Shown piece by piece: positions 16,809 to 25,079 of a DNA stretch of 44,799 nt (positions are counted from its first letter, which is position 1; each line of letters begins with the position of its first letter). Position numbers and translations under genes: made by a program. This stretch comes from CAZPBC01 sp964584775 (GTDB taxonomy: Bacteria > Chlamydiota > Chlamydiia > Chlamydiales > SLFE01), in NCBI GenBank assembly GCA_964584775.1, contig CAZPBC010000013.1:1-44799 (forward strand), written 5' to 3'. The notes under the pieces are model-generated. The model made no database searches. It was not told where the DNA came from and was given only the letters and a program-made list of their open reading frames with translations.

Positions 16809-17864
16809 ATGATGAGTCTTTCCCAACTGAGTGATAAAGAACTGCTCGAAGCTTTTGAGCGTCTCAATGAGAGCGAGCTTCAGGAGCAAGCTAAAGATCT
16901 CAGCCCCGAAAAAATCTCTGATCTTGTGAGTGCTGTGGAAGAGAGCTTGAGCGCTGAGAATGTCCGAAAAATCTCTGCTCTGATCCGCGGCATGCAGACC
17001 AAAGAACAGGTCGAGGCTGTTGGAAAAGTGCTCAACACGCACTACTCACTCGCGCTCATGCAGGACGTGGTCCACTCTGCTCCAGAAGAGCACTGGAAAT
17101 TTTCTGCCTTGATTGTAGGCCTCTCCCACCGCGTCTTCCTCAATCTTTTAGTCAGTGGCCCAGAGGCGTATATCCGCTTGATCCAACACGAGGCTCTGAT
17201 CGAACCCGTCCAACACCACCTCACCCTCTTTGTCCATGAGGCCGAAAGTGACCTCAACCATCGAGTCGAGGAGTTGGAACGTTTTGAAGCTTCCCTCCAT
17301 GAAATCAACGCGCAGCAGGTGACGATGGATGATATCCGCGCCACCATCGCTAAAATCCGCCGCTTTGATCTAGCTCTTGAAGGACTCACTATCCTCGTCA
17401 ACAGGGCACTGAGTGTCGCTTGGAACAGCAACCGCCCCGATCTTGTCGAACGCCTCAGCGATCTCAAAGAGAGTCTCATCCGCACTAAGAACGAGTTGAT
17501 TGGGATCGAAGAGAAAGAGACGGGCCTTTTCGGAAAGTTAAAAGAGGAGCTCAGCTCCGTCTTCGGAGGCAAGTCAGAGGAGAACATCCACGCTCTTGAA
17601 GACGGCGAACCAGGTGTAGAAGCACTGGCTCGGCTCGGGCTCTGGGAAGTTGAAGAGTATTGGGAAGTCGGACTCCTTCCAAAGTATAAAACCAAAGAAG
17701 CTCTAACAGAAAAGCTCTACGCTCCAGAAGGACGTGCCCTTCTCCTTGATGAGCTCCAAGAGAGCCTTCAGCGCTTCCGCCTCACGACTGTCAATGATTT
17801 CAAAGACCGCTACCTCTTCACTAAAGCGCTTTTAAAAGACTATGTGAGCTTAAGGACTTCCTGA
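16809..17864 (+). CDS. Hypothetical protein, alpha-helical
   Basis: 351 aa, beginning with a double ATG. It is soluble, strongly charged and predicted helical by eye, with alternating acidic and hydrophobic residues (LSDKELLEAFERLNESEL, VHEAESDLNHRVEELERF), so coiled-coil or helical-repeat structure is likely. No signal peptide, membrane segment or catalytic motif was seen, and I do not recognise the family. It has its own promoter and converges on adk with a 25-bp overlap of coding sequence. Clean codon structure over 1 kb indicates a real gene, perhaps restricted to Chlamydiota. Confidence 0.7.
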   Translation: MMSLSQLSDKELLEAFERLNESELQEQAKDLSPEKISDLVSAVEESLSAENVRKISALIRGMQTKEQVEAVGKVLNTHYSLALMQDVVHSAPEEHWKFSALIVGLSHRVFLNLLVSGPEAYIRLIQHEALIEPVQHHLTLFVHEAESDLNHRVEELERFEASLHEINAQQVTMDDIRATIAKIRRFDLALEGLTILVNRALSVAWNSNRPDLVERLSDLKESLIRTKNELIGIEEKETGLFGKLKEELSSVFGGKSEENIHALEDGEPGVEALARLGLWEVEEYWEVGLLPKYKTKEALTEKLYAPEGRALLLDELQESLQRFRLTTVNDFKDRYLFTKALLKDYVSLRTS

Positions 17865-18493
17865 TAGACCTTCTCAGGGGTCTGATTCGCATCGACCACC
17901 TTCAGTAATCCAAGATCTCGGTAATACCCAATCAGTGGCTCTGTCTCTTTGTGGTAGACATTGAGACGTTCCATCACCACCTCTTCCTGATCATCATCAC
18001 GAGTGATCAACTTTCCTCCGCAGAGGTCGCAAACCCCTTCCACTTTTGGGGGTTGGAAAATCTTGTGTTGGGTGTTCCCACATGATGTGCACTGGAGACG
18101 TCCTGAAATCCGGTCGATAATCACTTGATCAGGCACCTCGAAATCAATGGCCTCCATGTTCACCGACCCATCTAGCATTTTTTTGAGCTCTTCAGCTTGA
18201 GAGATCCTTCTCGGAAACCCATCGAGGATGAATCCCTTCTCCGTGTCGGGTTTTTCAAGACGCACCTTGAGAATCTCAAAGACGAGCTCGTCTGGGCTGA
18301 GCAATCCTTTGTTGATGTACTCTTTGGCTTTCAGACCAAGAGGCGTCTCATTTTTGATATGGTGGCGGAAGAGATCCCCCGTCGAGATATGGGGAAGCTG
18401 AAGCTCCGCTGCGAGGCGGACTGCTTGAGTGCCTTTTCCAGACCCCGGAGGGCCGAGAAAGATCAAAATTTTTTTTCCATTTTTCTGATTCAT
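17840..18493 (-). CDS. adk: Adenylate kinase
   Basis: 217 aa from the ATG at 18493 (a GTG one codon upstream is an alternative). It interconverts ATP + AMP and 2 ADP in the cytoplasm. P-loop GPPGSGKGT, AMP-site STGDLFRHHI and GFPRRISQAE are intact. The LID domain has four cysteines (CTSCGN and CDLCGG), so this is the zinc-binding long form found in many Gram-positives and some Gram-negatives. No Shine-Dalgarno was found. The 3' end overlaps the convergent upstream gene by 25 bp. Confidence 0.95.
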   Translation of the reverse strand: MNQKNGKKILIFLGPPGSGKGTQAVRLAAELQLPHISTGDLFRHHIKNETPLGLKAKEYINKGLLSPDELVFEILKVRLEKPDTEKGFILDGFPRRISQAEELKKMLDGSVNMEAIDFEVPDQVIIDRISGRLQCTSCGNTQHKIFQPPKVEGVCDLCGGKLITRDDDQEEVVMERLNVYHKETEPLIGYYRDLGLLKVVDANQTPEKVYQEVLKLT

Positions 18494-18545
18494 CACAGTG
18501 AGATAGGATAGCTCAAAATTGGTTTGAAGCGTATAATTTTATGAC

Positions 18546-19466
18546 GTGAAACTCAATTTTTTTGAATGCAAGGAGCTCCTCCTCCGGGGCGATGTCGTCG
18601 CTCTTCCTACCGAGACAGTGTTTGGACTTGCAGCCTGCTATCAAAATGGCCCCGCAGTCCAAAAAATCTTCGATCTCAAAAAAAGACCGCTAGAAAATCC
18701 CCTGATTCTACACATCGCAAGCCCCTCTTCAGTCAAAGAGTTAACAAAAGAGCTTCCCCCTGGGACAAAGCAGCTCATGGAAGCCTTCTGGCCAGGGCCA
18801 CTGACTCTCATCCTCCCCGCGAAGGACAGCGTTCCCTTTCTCGTGAGAGCAGGGCTTCCGACCGTGGCGATTCGAATGCCCAACCATGCCCCCACTCTCA
18901 GCTTGATCCGTGAAACCGGCCCTCTTGTGGCTCCCTCAGCCAACCTCTCAGGACGACCTTCTTCCACCAGTGCAGCCCACGTAGAGGAGGATTTTGGGAA
19001 GGAGTTTCCTGTTTTTGAAGAGGAGGGTGCAGAAAAGGGAGTGGAGTCCACCATCTTGATCTATCTTGATGGAGGGTGGAAGATCACACGCCTAGGAGCT
19101 CTTAGCAGAGAGGAAATCGAAGCGGTTTTAAAAGCTCCGGTGAACCAGCTAGAGAAGAGCGAGCGGACCTTCTCTCCTGGCCAGCATTTTCGACACTACA
19201 GCCCTAAGGCCTCACTCCATCTAGGATCGGAGTACCGACAAGAAGCTCCGACCGTCCTAGGGTTCTCAGAAAGGAGCTATGCAAACGCCAAAGAAGTTCT
19301 CCACTTCGGCTCTCTTGATCGCCCAGAGGAAGCCCTTCAAAACCTCTATGGACTCCTCCGTCTCCTCGACCAGAAAAAGGTGGATCAAGCCTGGGTAGAC
19401 ATGGACTTTCCTGAGGAGGGGCTCTGGACCACACTCAGAGAAAGACTCACACGAGCTAGCACCTAA
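18546..19466 (+). CDS. tsaC: L-threonylcarbamoyladenylate synthase (Sua5/TsaC)
   Basis: 306 aa. It makes threonylcarbamoyl-AMP from threonine, bicarbonate and ATP, the first step of t6A synthesis. The YrdC domain covers residues 8-195: PTETVFGLA, the KKRPLENPL loop with the Lys-Arg pair that binds ATP, and APSANLSGRPS. After a short linker (FSPGQHFRHYSPKA) a C-terminal Sua5-type domain follows, so this is the long Sua5 form rather than the short TsaC form. The start is GTG at 18546; no Shine-Dalgarno is present and a TATAAT (18532-18537) ends 8 nt upstream, suggesting a leaderless message. Confidence 0.92.
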   Translation: MKLNFFECKELLLRGDVVALPTETVFGLAACYQNGPAVQKIFDLKKRPLENPLILHIASPSSVKELTKELPPGTKQLMEAFWPGPLTLILPAKDSVPFLVRAGLPTVAIRMPNHAPTLSLIRETGPLVAPSANLSGRPSSTSAAHVEEDFGKEFPVFEEEGAEKGVESTILIYLDGGWKITRLGALSREEIEAVLKAPVNQLEKSERTFSPGQHFRHYSPKASLHLGSEYRQEAPTVLGFSERSYANAKEVLHFGSLDRPEEALQNLYGLLRLLDQKKVDQAWVDMDFPEEGLWTTLRERLTRAST

Positions 19467-19493
19467 TTCAATAAAGTTTTAGAATGAGGAGCT

Positions 19494-20288
19494 ATGAAAA
19501 CGTTGCGCTTCCTCTATTTTCTTCTCTTTCTTGCCATTTTAACCCTTCCCCTGATCTATTTCCTCACCCCAAAGGGCAAGCTCCGTATCCTTGTGGACCC
19601 TGAACAAGCCCCCCCGCGTATCCGTGAGAAGGTGATGATGGGGTACCGCCTGATGACCAACACGCCAAGGTACGCTTCGGACTGGGTAGGTGATAAGCTC
19701 AGCTGCACCAACTGCCACTTTCAAGGTGGAAACACCTGGGGAGGACGAAACGGATCGATGTCGCTTGTCGGCGTGTCCGAAGTCTACCCTCGATTTAACA
19801 AAAGAGCAGGAAAAGAGATCGACTTAGCCACACGCATCGACGGCTGTTTCCAGCGCAGTCTCAACGGGAAACCCTTGCCCCACGACTCGAAAGAGATGGA
19901 GGCTTTTCTCGCCTACTTCGAATGGATCTCGTCTCCAGTCAAGGGTGAAAAAGAGTTTCCATGGCTCGGTCTAAAGCCTATCAGAAGAAAACGTGCCCCC
20001 GACATCAATAAAGGCAAAGCCCTCTATGTCGAGCACTGTGCAAGCTGCCACGGAATCGACGGTGCAGGAACCCACCTCCCTGGCGACGAAGAAATTCTGA
20101 ATATCCCACCGCTCTGGGGCGACGAATCTTTCAACGATGGAGCCGGCATGCACCGCCCTGAAATTTTCGCAGCTTTCATCCACGCCAATATGCCCTACCG
20201 CCAGCCCATTCTGACGGAGCAGGAAGCCTTTGACATCGCTGAGTACGTCTTAAATCAGCCGCGTCCCCACTACGAGGCGAAGAAATAA
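19494..20288 (+). CDS. tsdA: Dihaem cytochrome c of the TsdA (thiosulfate dehydrogenase) family
   Basis: 264 aa. An N-terminal hydrophobic segment (residues 7-26) exports or anchors it; two c-type haem sites follow, C71TNCH and C182ASCH. The first half resembles TsdA: CTNCHFQGG, then GKEIDLATRIDGCFQRSLNGKPLP, where Cys118 corresponds to the unusual axial Cys ligand of the catalytic haem in TsdA. TsdA interconverts thiosulfate and tetrathionate in the periplasm. Start ATG has GAGGAG 2-3 nt upstream. It overlaps the next gene by one base (TAATG), so the pair is co-translated. If haem ligation is as inferred the enzyme should be active; a related SoxA-like role is the alternative. Confidence 0.75.
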   Translation: MKTLRFLYFLLFLAILTLPLIYFLTPKGKLRILVDPEQAPPRIREKVMMGYRLMTNTPRYASDWVGDKLSCTNCHFQGGNTWGGRNGSMSLVGVSEVYPRFNKRAGKEIDLATRIDGCFQRSLNGKPLPHDSKEMEAFLAYFEWISSPVKGEKEFPWLGLKPIRRKRAPDINKGKALYVEHCASCHGIDGAGTHLPGDEEILNIPPLWGDESFNDGAGMHRPEIFAAFIHANMPYRQPILTEQEAFDIAEYVLNQPRPHYEAKK

Positions 20289-21778
20289 TGGCTCAGTACT
20301 CGGACGAACTCGAAGCGGACCCCGTTTATCCTCGTGACCAGTGGCAATTCGAACAGAAGGATGACTTTCTTCCCGACCCCGACAAGAAAGAGAGCATCTA
20401 CACCCAAGAGTTTTATATCTTCATCCCACAGGCCTTGCAGGTCAACTCTCACACCTACAGCCGCTCCCAGTTCTACCGCGATCAAACCAACCTCATCCGC
20501 TTTAAGACACCCCTTTTCACTCTCAAGGAAGCGGCAAACCTCCACCTCTCCTCCGCACCCCTTGCAAAAATCTGGAAGCTCAAGGAAGAACTCGGCAAGC
20601 CTGATACGGATAAGCGGATTGTCAATGAACTCAAGCTTTCTGCCTCGGTGGTCCGTAGTGCAATCCGCCGCACCGCGATCCGTTTAAACGGCCTGCTGGA
20701 AGAAGAAGACTATGAGAGCCTCATAAAAGAGGTCGAAGCTCTGAAGCATGATATCACTGAGTACCTATCTAGCTATAAGGAGGTCACCAGTCACCTGATT
20801 GAGAAAGGTGCCTCTGCCGAGCTGAAGGAACACCTTAGCTACATCAACCGCTTCTCAGAACAGAGCTATAGCCAATATTTGATTCAACTGATCAGCCGCA
20901 TTCACGGTGAAAAAGACCCTCAACTAAATAAGGTTGAAGCCCTCCTTGTTTCAATTTTAGAGAAAGAACTCCCTCAACTGGATATCCAAAAAGAAATCGG
21001 CGAAGAAGAGGGCGAAGACTTTATTCATCAAAAGTCCATCTTGAACAAGTACGTCCTCGATCCCCTTCTACTGGATATCAACCGCTTTTCCCCAACAAAG
21101 CGCTACCAGGGCCTTGCTGGAGCCTTTGCTGCAGCCATCGCCATGTTTGTCTATTTCTTACTCTTTATCCTTTGGGGAAAGGTCTTTGTCATCAACTCAG
21201 AACCCTTTCTCCTCCTAATGATCGTCGTCTACGTGATCAAAGACCGTCTGAAAGAGGGAATCAAAGACTTCTCCTACTTGAAACGGCTAGGGTGGCTTTC
21301 GGACTACACCACTGAAATCCTCTCCCCTGACGAAGAGACCAGCCTGGGAGTCTTGAAAGAGCGTGTGACATTTGCAAACGTGGATGAGGTCCCTGAAGAG
21401 ATCTTGAAGATCCGCAATCAAGACTTTCACACCGTGGTCGAACGCTTTAAACGACCAGAAACAGTGATCAACTACAGAAGAAAGATGACGATCTTTGAAA
21501 AGCCGCCTACCCTAGACGAGCGCTACTTCATGCTCAACGTCATCTTCCGCTTTAACGTCCGACACTTTATCGAGAAAGCTTCTAACCCCTACCACACACA
21601 CCTTTGGTATGATGATAAGAGCGATAGTGTGATTGAGCAGGAGTTCCCAAAGGTCTATCACATCAACATCATTCTTCAGTCGACTATCGAAAAAGAGGGC
21701 AAAAAGCCCGTCAAAGAACTTTCCAAGTTCCGTATCGTCGTAGACAAGAACGGCATCAAGCGGATCGAAAACTTATGA
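20288..21778 (+). CDS. Hypothetical two-TM protein coupled to the TsdA-like cytochrome
   Basis: 496 aa. Large N-terminal cytosolic-type domain (1-270) with charged helices, two adjacent membrane segments (about 276-297 and 303-317) and a C-terminal domain (320-496) with beta-rich stretches (VYHINIILQSTIE, KFRIVVDKNGIK). No Cys-based cofactor motif and no catalytic motif was recognised. It starts at an ATG overlapping the cytochrome stop. The 3' end overlaps convergent sod by 6 bp. Coupling suggests a role in the cytochrome's function or assembly, but this is inference only. Confidence 0.7.
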   Translation: MAQYSDELEADPVYPRDQWQFEQKDDFLPDPDKKESIYTQEFYIFIPQALQVNSHTYSRSQFYRDQTNLIRFKTPLFTLKEAANLHLSSAPLAKIWKLKEELGKPDTDKRIVNELKLSASVVRSAIRRTAIRLNGLLEEEDYESLIKEVEALKHDITEYLSSYKEVTSHLIEKGASAELKEHLSYINRFSEQSYSQYLIQLISRIHGEKDPQLNKVEALLVSILEKELPQLDIQKEIGEEEGEDFIHQKSILNKYVLDPLLLDINRFSPTKRYQGLAGAFAAAIAMFVYFLLFILWGKVFVINSEPFLLLMIVVYVIKDRLKEGIKDFSYLKRLGWLSDYTTEILSPDEETSLGVLKERVTFANVDEVPEEILKIRNQDFHTVVERFKRPETVINYRRKMTIFEKPPTLDERYFMLNVIFRFNVRHFIEKASNPYHTHLWYDDKSDSVIEQEFPKVYHINIILQSTIEKEGKKPVKELSKFRIVVDKNGIKRIENL

Positions 21779-22408
21779 TCCGTATCTCTCTTCCGCCACT
21801 TTCCAGTTGAGATTATTAAAAAAGCTTCCGATGTAGGCTGCTCGATCCAGACCATACTCAGTGATGTAAGCATGCTCCCAAACGTCCATCACCACAATGG
21901 GTGTACAGCCTGAAAGGTGACCCAAATCGTGCTCATTGATCCAGCAGTTGAACAGTTTGCCGGTCTTGTTATCTTTGTAAAGAATCACCCAACCAATTCC
22001 ACGAATGAGACCGGTAGCTTGGTAGTCTTGTTTCCACTTCTCATAGGATCCAAAGTGGTCAACTAAACTTTGATAGAGCGCACCTTCCTGATCAATCTTG
22101 CCACTGCCACCCAAATTCTCGAAATAGTACTCATGTAGACGCATGCCATCAAACTCCCAGCCAAACATCCGTTTAAGCCCGGCATACTCACTTGAGCGAT
22201 CCTGTCCACCCTTAGATAGCGCCCCGATTTTTTCTACAAGCGTGTTGGTGTTCTTGACATACCCCTGATAAAGCTTAAAGTGCATATTCAAAAGGTCATC
22301 GCTAAACCCTTTCATTCCCAAAATCGAAGAGAAATCGCGTGCCTGGTACTTCTCTGCACCGACAACGCCTGCAACCATCACCAAACCAATCAATAACACT
22401 CTAAGCAT
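21773..22408 (-). CDS. sodA: Exported Fe/Mn superoxide dismutase
   Basis: 211 aa. Fe/Mn SOD fold with all four metal ligands: His43 (LNMHFKLY), His92 (RLHEYYF), Asp175 and His179 (MDVWEHAY). It converts superoxide to hydrogen peroxide and oxygen. Residues 1-18 (MLRVLLIGLVMVAGVVGA) form a clear signal peptide, unlike the usual cytoplasmic enzyme, so it should act in the periplasm or outside. A strong Shine-Dalgarno GGAGGTGAT precedes the ATG. The metal (Fe or Mn) cannot be told by eye. It is convergent with the two-TM gene with 6 bp overlap. Confidence 0.92.
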   Translation of the reverse strand: MLRVLLIGLVMVAGVVGAEKYQARDFSSILGMKGFSDDLLNMHFKLYQGYVKNTNTLVEKIGALSKGGQDRSSEYAGLKRMFGWEFDGMRLHEYYFENLGGSGKIDQEGALYQSLVDHFGSYEKWKQDYQATGLIRGIGWVILYKDNKTGKLFNCWINEHDLGHLSGCTPIVVMDVWEHAYITEYGLDRAAYIGSFFNNLNWKVAEERYGS

Positions 22409-22557
22409 CTATCACCTCCATTTTTCTTGAGATCATGCCCCCCACCCTCAATAAAATCAATCCTTGATACACCCAAAACCCAACTCATCTGTTGGTGTTT
22501 CACAGGTATAGGAGGGCAGATTCGAGGGGATTTTTCTTTCTTCTTTAGCCACCCAAC

Positions 22558-22725
22558 GGGTGAAGGGGGTGGAGTGAGAGGTGTTTGAGATTCGGAGCCA
22601 TTTTTTTCTTAGTTTTGGATCATCGTGTCGCAGGGAATAGCCTTTAGCTATTTCCAAGACAGGATGATCCAAAACGAAAAAAAGGGCCCGAAAATCGAAT
22701 GCATCTCACTCCACCCCCTTCACCC
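22558..22725. repeat. 168-bp imperfect palindrome
   Basis: Left arm 22558-22641 and right arm 22647-22725 are inverted copies around the loop CTTTA. Near-perfect blocks are GGGTGAAGGGGGTGGAGTGA with its complement and TTTTGGATCAT with ATGATCCAAAA; the middle diverges. Either strand would fold into a stem of about 80 bp. It lies between sod and the MOMP terminator and contains no believable gene. It resembles a MITE or REP-type intergenic palindrome. Confidence 0.8.
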
Positions 22726-22726
22726 C

Positions 22727-22754
22727 AAAAAAAAGGGCTCGGTTACCCGAGCCC
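22727..22754 (-). terminator. Rho-independent terminator of the MOMP-like gene
   Basis: Hairpin GGGCTCGG TTA CCCGAGCCC (22735-22754); read on the minus strand it is followed by eight T residues (22734-22727). It lies 33 bp after the stop of the porin gene. Confidence 0.9.
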
Positions 22755-22786
22755 CTCGAAAACAATCAGAAGTAAGACTTCTTCAA

Positions 22787-23869
22787 TTAGAAGCCGAACC
22801 CAGCACCAAGGGTAAGACCTTGGAATGTTAGGTTACCGTGGTTACCAGCTGAATCAACTAGCTCACGGATGAAGCGGTTTGTGTCTAACCAAACTTGGTT
22901 TTCCCAACCGACTCTTACGTAAGTATCGTAGCAGTCGCAAACTGTAGAATCCCAACGTACGCCGAGGAATAGCTCAACAACAGGGATTACAGCGCAGTCA
23001 CAGAATTTCTGGTCTGCAATGACAGTTGGGTCAACATCTGGAAGAGATACTGGCTGCGCAACGAAAGAATCGTTTCTGCGAAGCTCAATATCAGACCAAA
23101 CAGTAGAAACCGCGAAGTTACCAACCACGCTAAAGCATGGGCTGAACTTCCAAGCAGCATCGAATCCAGCACGGAGTCCGATACCGTCGAAATCCATCTT
23201 CTGTTGGATAACGTTTGTAGATACAACTGTAGGTGTTACAGCATCGCCCCACTGGTAAACAACTGTGTTTTTGTGCTCTTGCCATGTTGCTTTAAATCCG
23301 AAGTGTGGACGGAACATGAAGCACTCGTTGCAGTTGAAAGTACGGCCAAGACCGAAGTCTAGGACATTGAAGCGAAGCTCGAAGCTACCAGCTGCTGCAG
23401 TTAGGTCAGCAGTCGGTGTTACAGATAAGATGAGAGGCTCAATGCCAGTCTCACCAACACCTGTGACGCCATCTTGGCGGCAAGGGTGCATCCAGGTGTA
23501 CTGAGCGAAGAAATCCCACTCACAGCATCCTAGATCAACAACAGCTCCTACACGGAAACCAGGCTCCCACTCACACTCTGGAGCGTAAAGCTTGCCTTGC
23601 TCAGTTACTGCAGCAAGGTCGTTGTTGTATCCACTTCTAGCAAAAGCTAATCCTTCTTCATGGGTTTGCCAGTAAAGAAAGTCAGCGTACAGGACGTAGT
23701 CGGGCATGTCGCAGCAAACGGGCTCGCAAGGGTCGCAGCAGAATCCGGCAGCTGAAGCAGAACCGACTAAACCTGTCATCATCGCAAGAGTCGCAGAGAA
23801 TACCAACGTGGTACTTCTGATCCACTTACTAAAAGCCCCTAGGGACTCTCCATTTTTAAGATGAGACAT
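22787..23869 (-). CDS. MOMP-like outer-membrane porin, cysteine-rich
   Basis: 360 aa. Signal peptide of about 40 residues ending SASA-AGF. The mature N-terminus CCDPCEPVCCDMPDYVLYAD is a hallmark of MOMP-like proteins of environmental chlamydiae, and further Cys residues occur throughout (CCEWDFF, FNCNECF, CDCYDTYV), consistent with a disulphide-linked envelope. The rest alternates as amphipathic strands and the last residue is Phe (GLTLGAGFGF). It should be a trimeric-type porin in the outer membrane. AAGGAG lies 8 nt before the ATG and a strong terminator follows, so it is a monocistronic, probably highly expressed gene. Confidence 0.9.
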   Translation of the reverse strand: MSHLKNGESLGAFSKWIRSTTLVFSATLAMMTGLVGSASAAGFCCDPCEPVCCDMPDYVLYADFLYWQTHEEGLAFARSGYNNDLAAVTEQGKLYAPECEWEPGFRVGAVVDLGCCEWDFFAQYTWMHPCRQDGVTGVGETGIEPLILSVTPTADLTAAAGSFELRFNVLDFGLGRTFNCNECFMFRPHFGFKATWQEHKNTVVYQWGDAVTPTVVSTNVIQQKMDFDGIGLRAGFDAAWKFSPCFSVVGNFAVSTVWSDIELRRNDSFVAQPVSLPDVDPTVIADQKFCDCAVIPVVELFLGVRWDSTVCDCYDTYVRVGWENQVWLDTNRFIRELVDSAGNHGNLTFQGLTLGAGFGF

Positions 23870-24000
23870 TTAGTCACTCCTTTTGGTTGTTATTCAGTAT
23901 GCAAGCGCTGAAGTAAACTTTAGCACAAATAGTAAAAGTTATCCTGAATCTACACTGATTGCAGATATCAAGGCAATAAAATTTTTACCAACTTCCTCAA

Positions 24001-24990
24001 CTAGAAGCGGATTTGGGCTTCTCCACCCACGTACATGGAAGAATGAAGATCAAATTCGGAGACCGCCTGGTCGCTAGAATTCGAAACTCGAAGCTCCCCA
24101 TTTCCTAAAGTAGAACCGACGTGAACTCCCGCTTCAGCGATCGGAAAGTACTGATAACGAACGCCTAACTCAATTCCAGAGTTACGGTATTCCCAATATC
24201 CTTTCGCAAAAGGTTCATTCGGACCGACACGGCGGCGGGTGTTCCAGATCTTTCCTGCCAACTCCGCTGTCCAACAATCATTGATCTTGTAACCGATCAC
24301 CATATCGACAGGAAAAATGAAGTTCACCTTCACTCTTGGGGTGGCGTAGAAGTCAATTCCTACAATCGGATAGAGCAAGTCGTGTTTGAGACCCGTCCGT
24401 GCCGTCGCCCCGAGATTCCAGCCAATAGGCTCCCCGCACCAGCAGCCATAAGCATAACGCCCCCAACCTGTTATGGTATAAAATGTGGAACCTCCTGGAT
24501 CCCAATTGGAGAGATCCAGACTGGCCGAGACAGCCCCTTTGATCTCTAGATTCCCAAACCGGTCTGTCATTCCACTGATACTGAGGTCTAAATTATTGTA
24601 TTCCTGCTGTGCAAAAAAGAGATTCGGCGCCCAATCCAAATGGGCGCGAGTGTACCCGACTCCAAAGGCGATCCCCTCTTTTCCGCAGAAGGTTTTGGTG
24701 TAACTGGCTACAACATTGAGTTCACTGAGCCCAACGGCGTCATCATTTCCCACAACTTGCATCTTGAGGTGCCCCGGGAAAATATTCTCATAATCGACTC
24801 GAAGGGTGAAAAAGTTGGGAACGGGGTAGTCAAAATCACTGGGTCCTACCCACGCAACCGCATCATCCGTCTCATAAGAAGGGGTCTCCTCATACGTCGG
24901 AACGATTGGACTTTCATCGGTATAATAGATTTCAGCTAAGAGAGTTAGAGGCAAACTACAAAGAAAAAGAAAGCGCGAAAGTGAGAACAT
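24001..24990 (-). CDS. Outer-membrane beta-barrel protein
   Basis: 329 aa. Signal peptide 1-19 (FLFLCSLPLTLLA). An acidic N-terminal extension (about 20-60, YYTDESPIVPTYEETPSYE) precedes a barrel with repeated amphipathic strands (NFFTLRVDYENIF, GIAFGVGYTRAHLD, GIELGVRYQYFP) and a C-terminal Phe (EAQIRF). It is likely an uncharacterised chlamydial barrel distinct from MOMP, with few Cys. GGAGTTATC precedes the ATG. It lies 131 bp upstream of the MOMP-like gene on the same strand without a visible terminator between, so some read-through is possible. Ligand or transport role is unknown. Confidence 0.78.
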   Translation of the reverse strand: MFSLSRFLFLCSLPLTLLAEIYYTDESPIVPTYEETPSYETDDAVAWVGPSDFDYPVPNFFTLRVDYENIFPGHLKMQVVGNDDAVGLSELNVVASYTKTFCGKEGIAFGVGYTRAHLDWAPNLFFAQQEYNNLDLSISGMTDRFGNLEIKGAVSASLDLSNWDPGGSTFYTITGWGRYAYGCWCGEPIGWNLGATARTGLKHDLLYPIVGIDFYATPRVKVNFIFPVDMVIGYKINDCWTAELAGKIWNTRRRVGPNEPFAKGYWEYRNSGIELGVRYQYFPIAEAGVHVGSTLGNGELRVSNSSDQAVSEFDLHSSMYVGGEAQIRF

Positions 24991-25040
24991 GATAACTCCA
25001 AAAGTCTATGAATTTTGGAGTCGAGTCTACTTTCACGCTG

Positions 25041-25075
25041 AAAAAAAGGAAACCCAGAACTCTTGACGAGTCTGG
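25041..25075 (-). terminator. Rho-independent terminator of the macro-domain gene
   Basis: On the minus strand CCAGACTC GTCAA GAGTTCTGG (25075-25054, one bulged base) followed by GTTTCC and a T7 run (25047-25041). It begins 5 nt after the stop of the macro-domain gene. Confidence 0.75.
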
Positions 25076-25079
25076 ATCG

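Noticed and set aside
22457..22831. Short frames on both strands over the 168-bp palindrome
   Set aside because: They arise from the inverted repeat and the terminator and show no protein-like composition.
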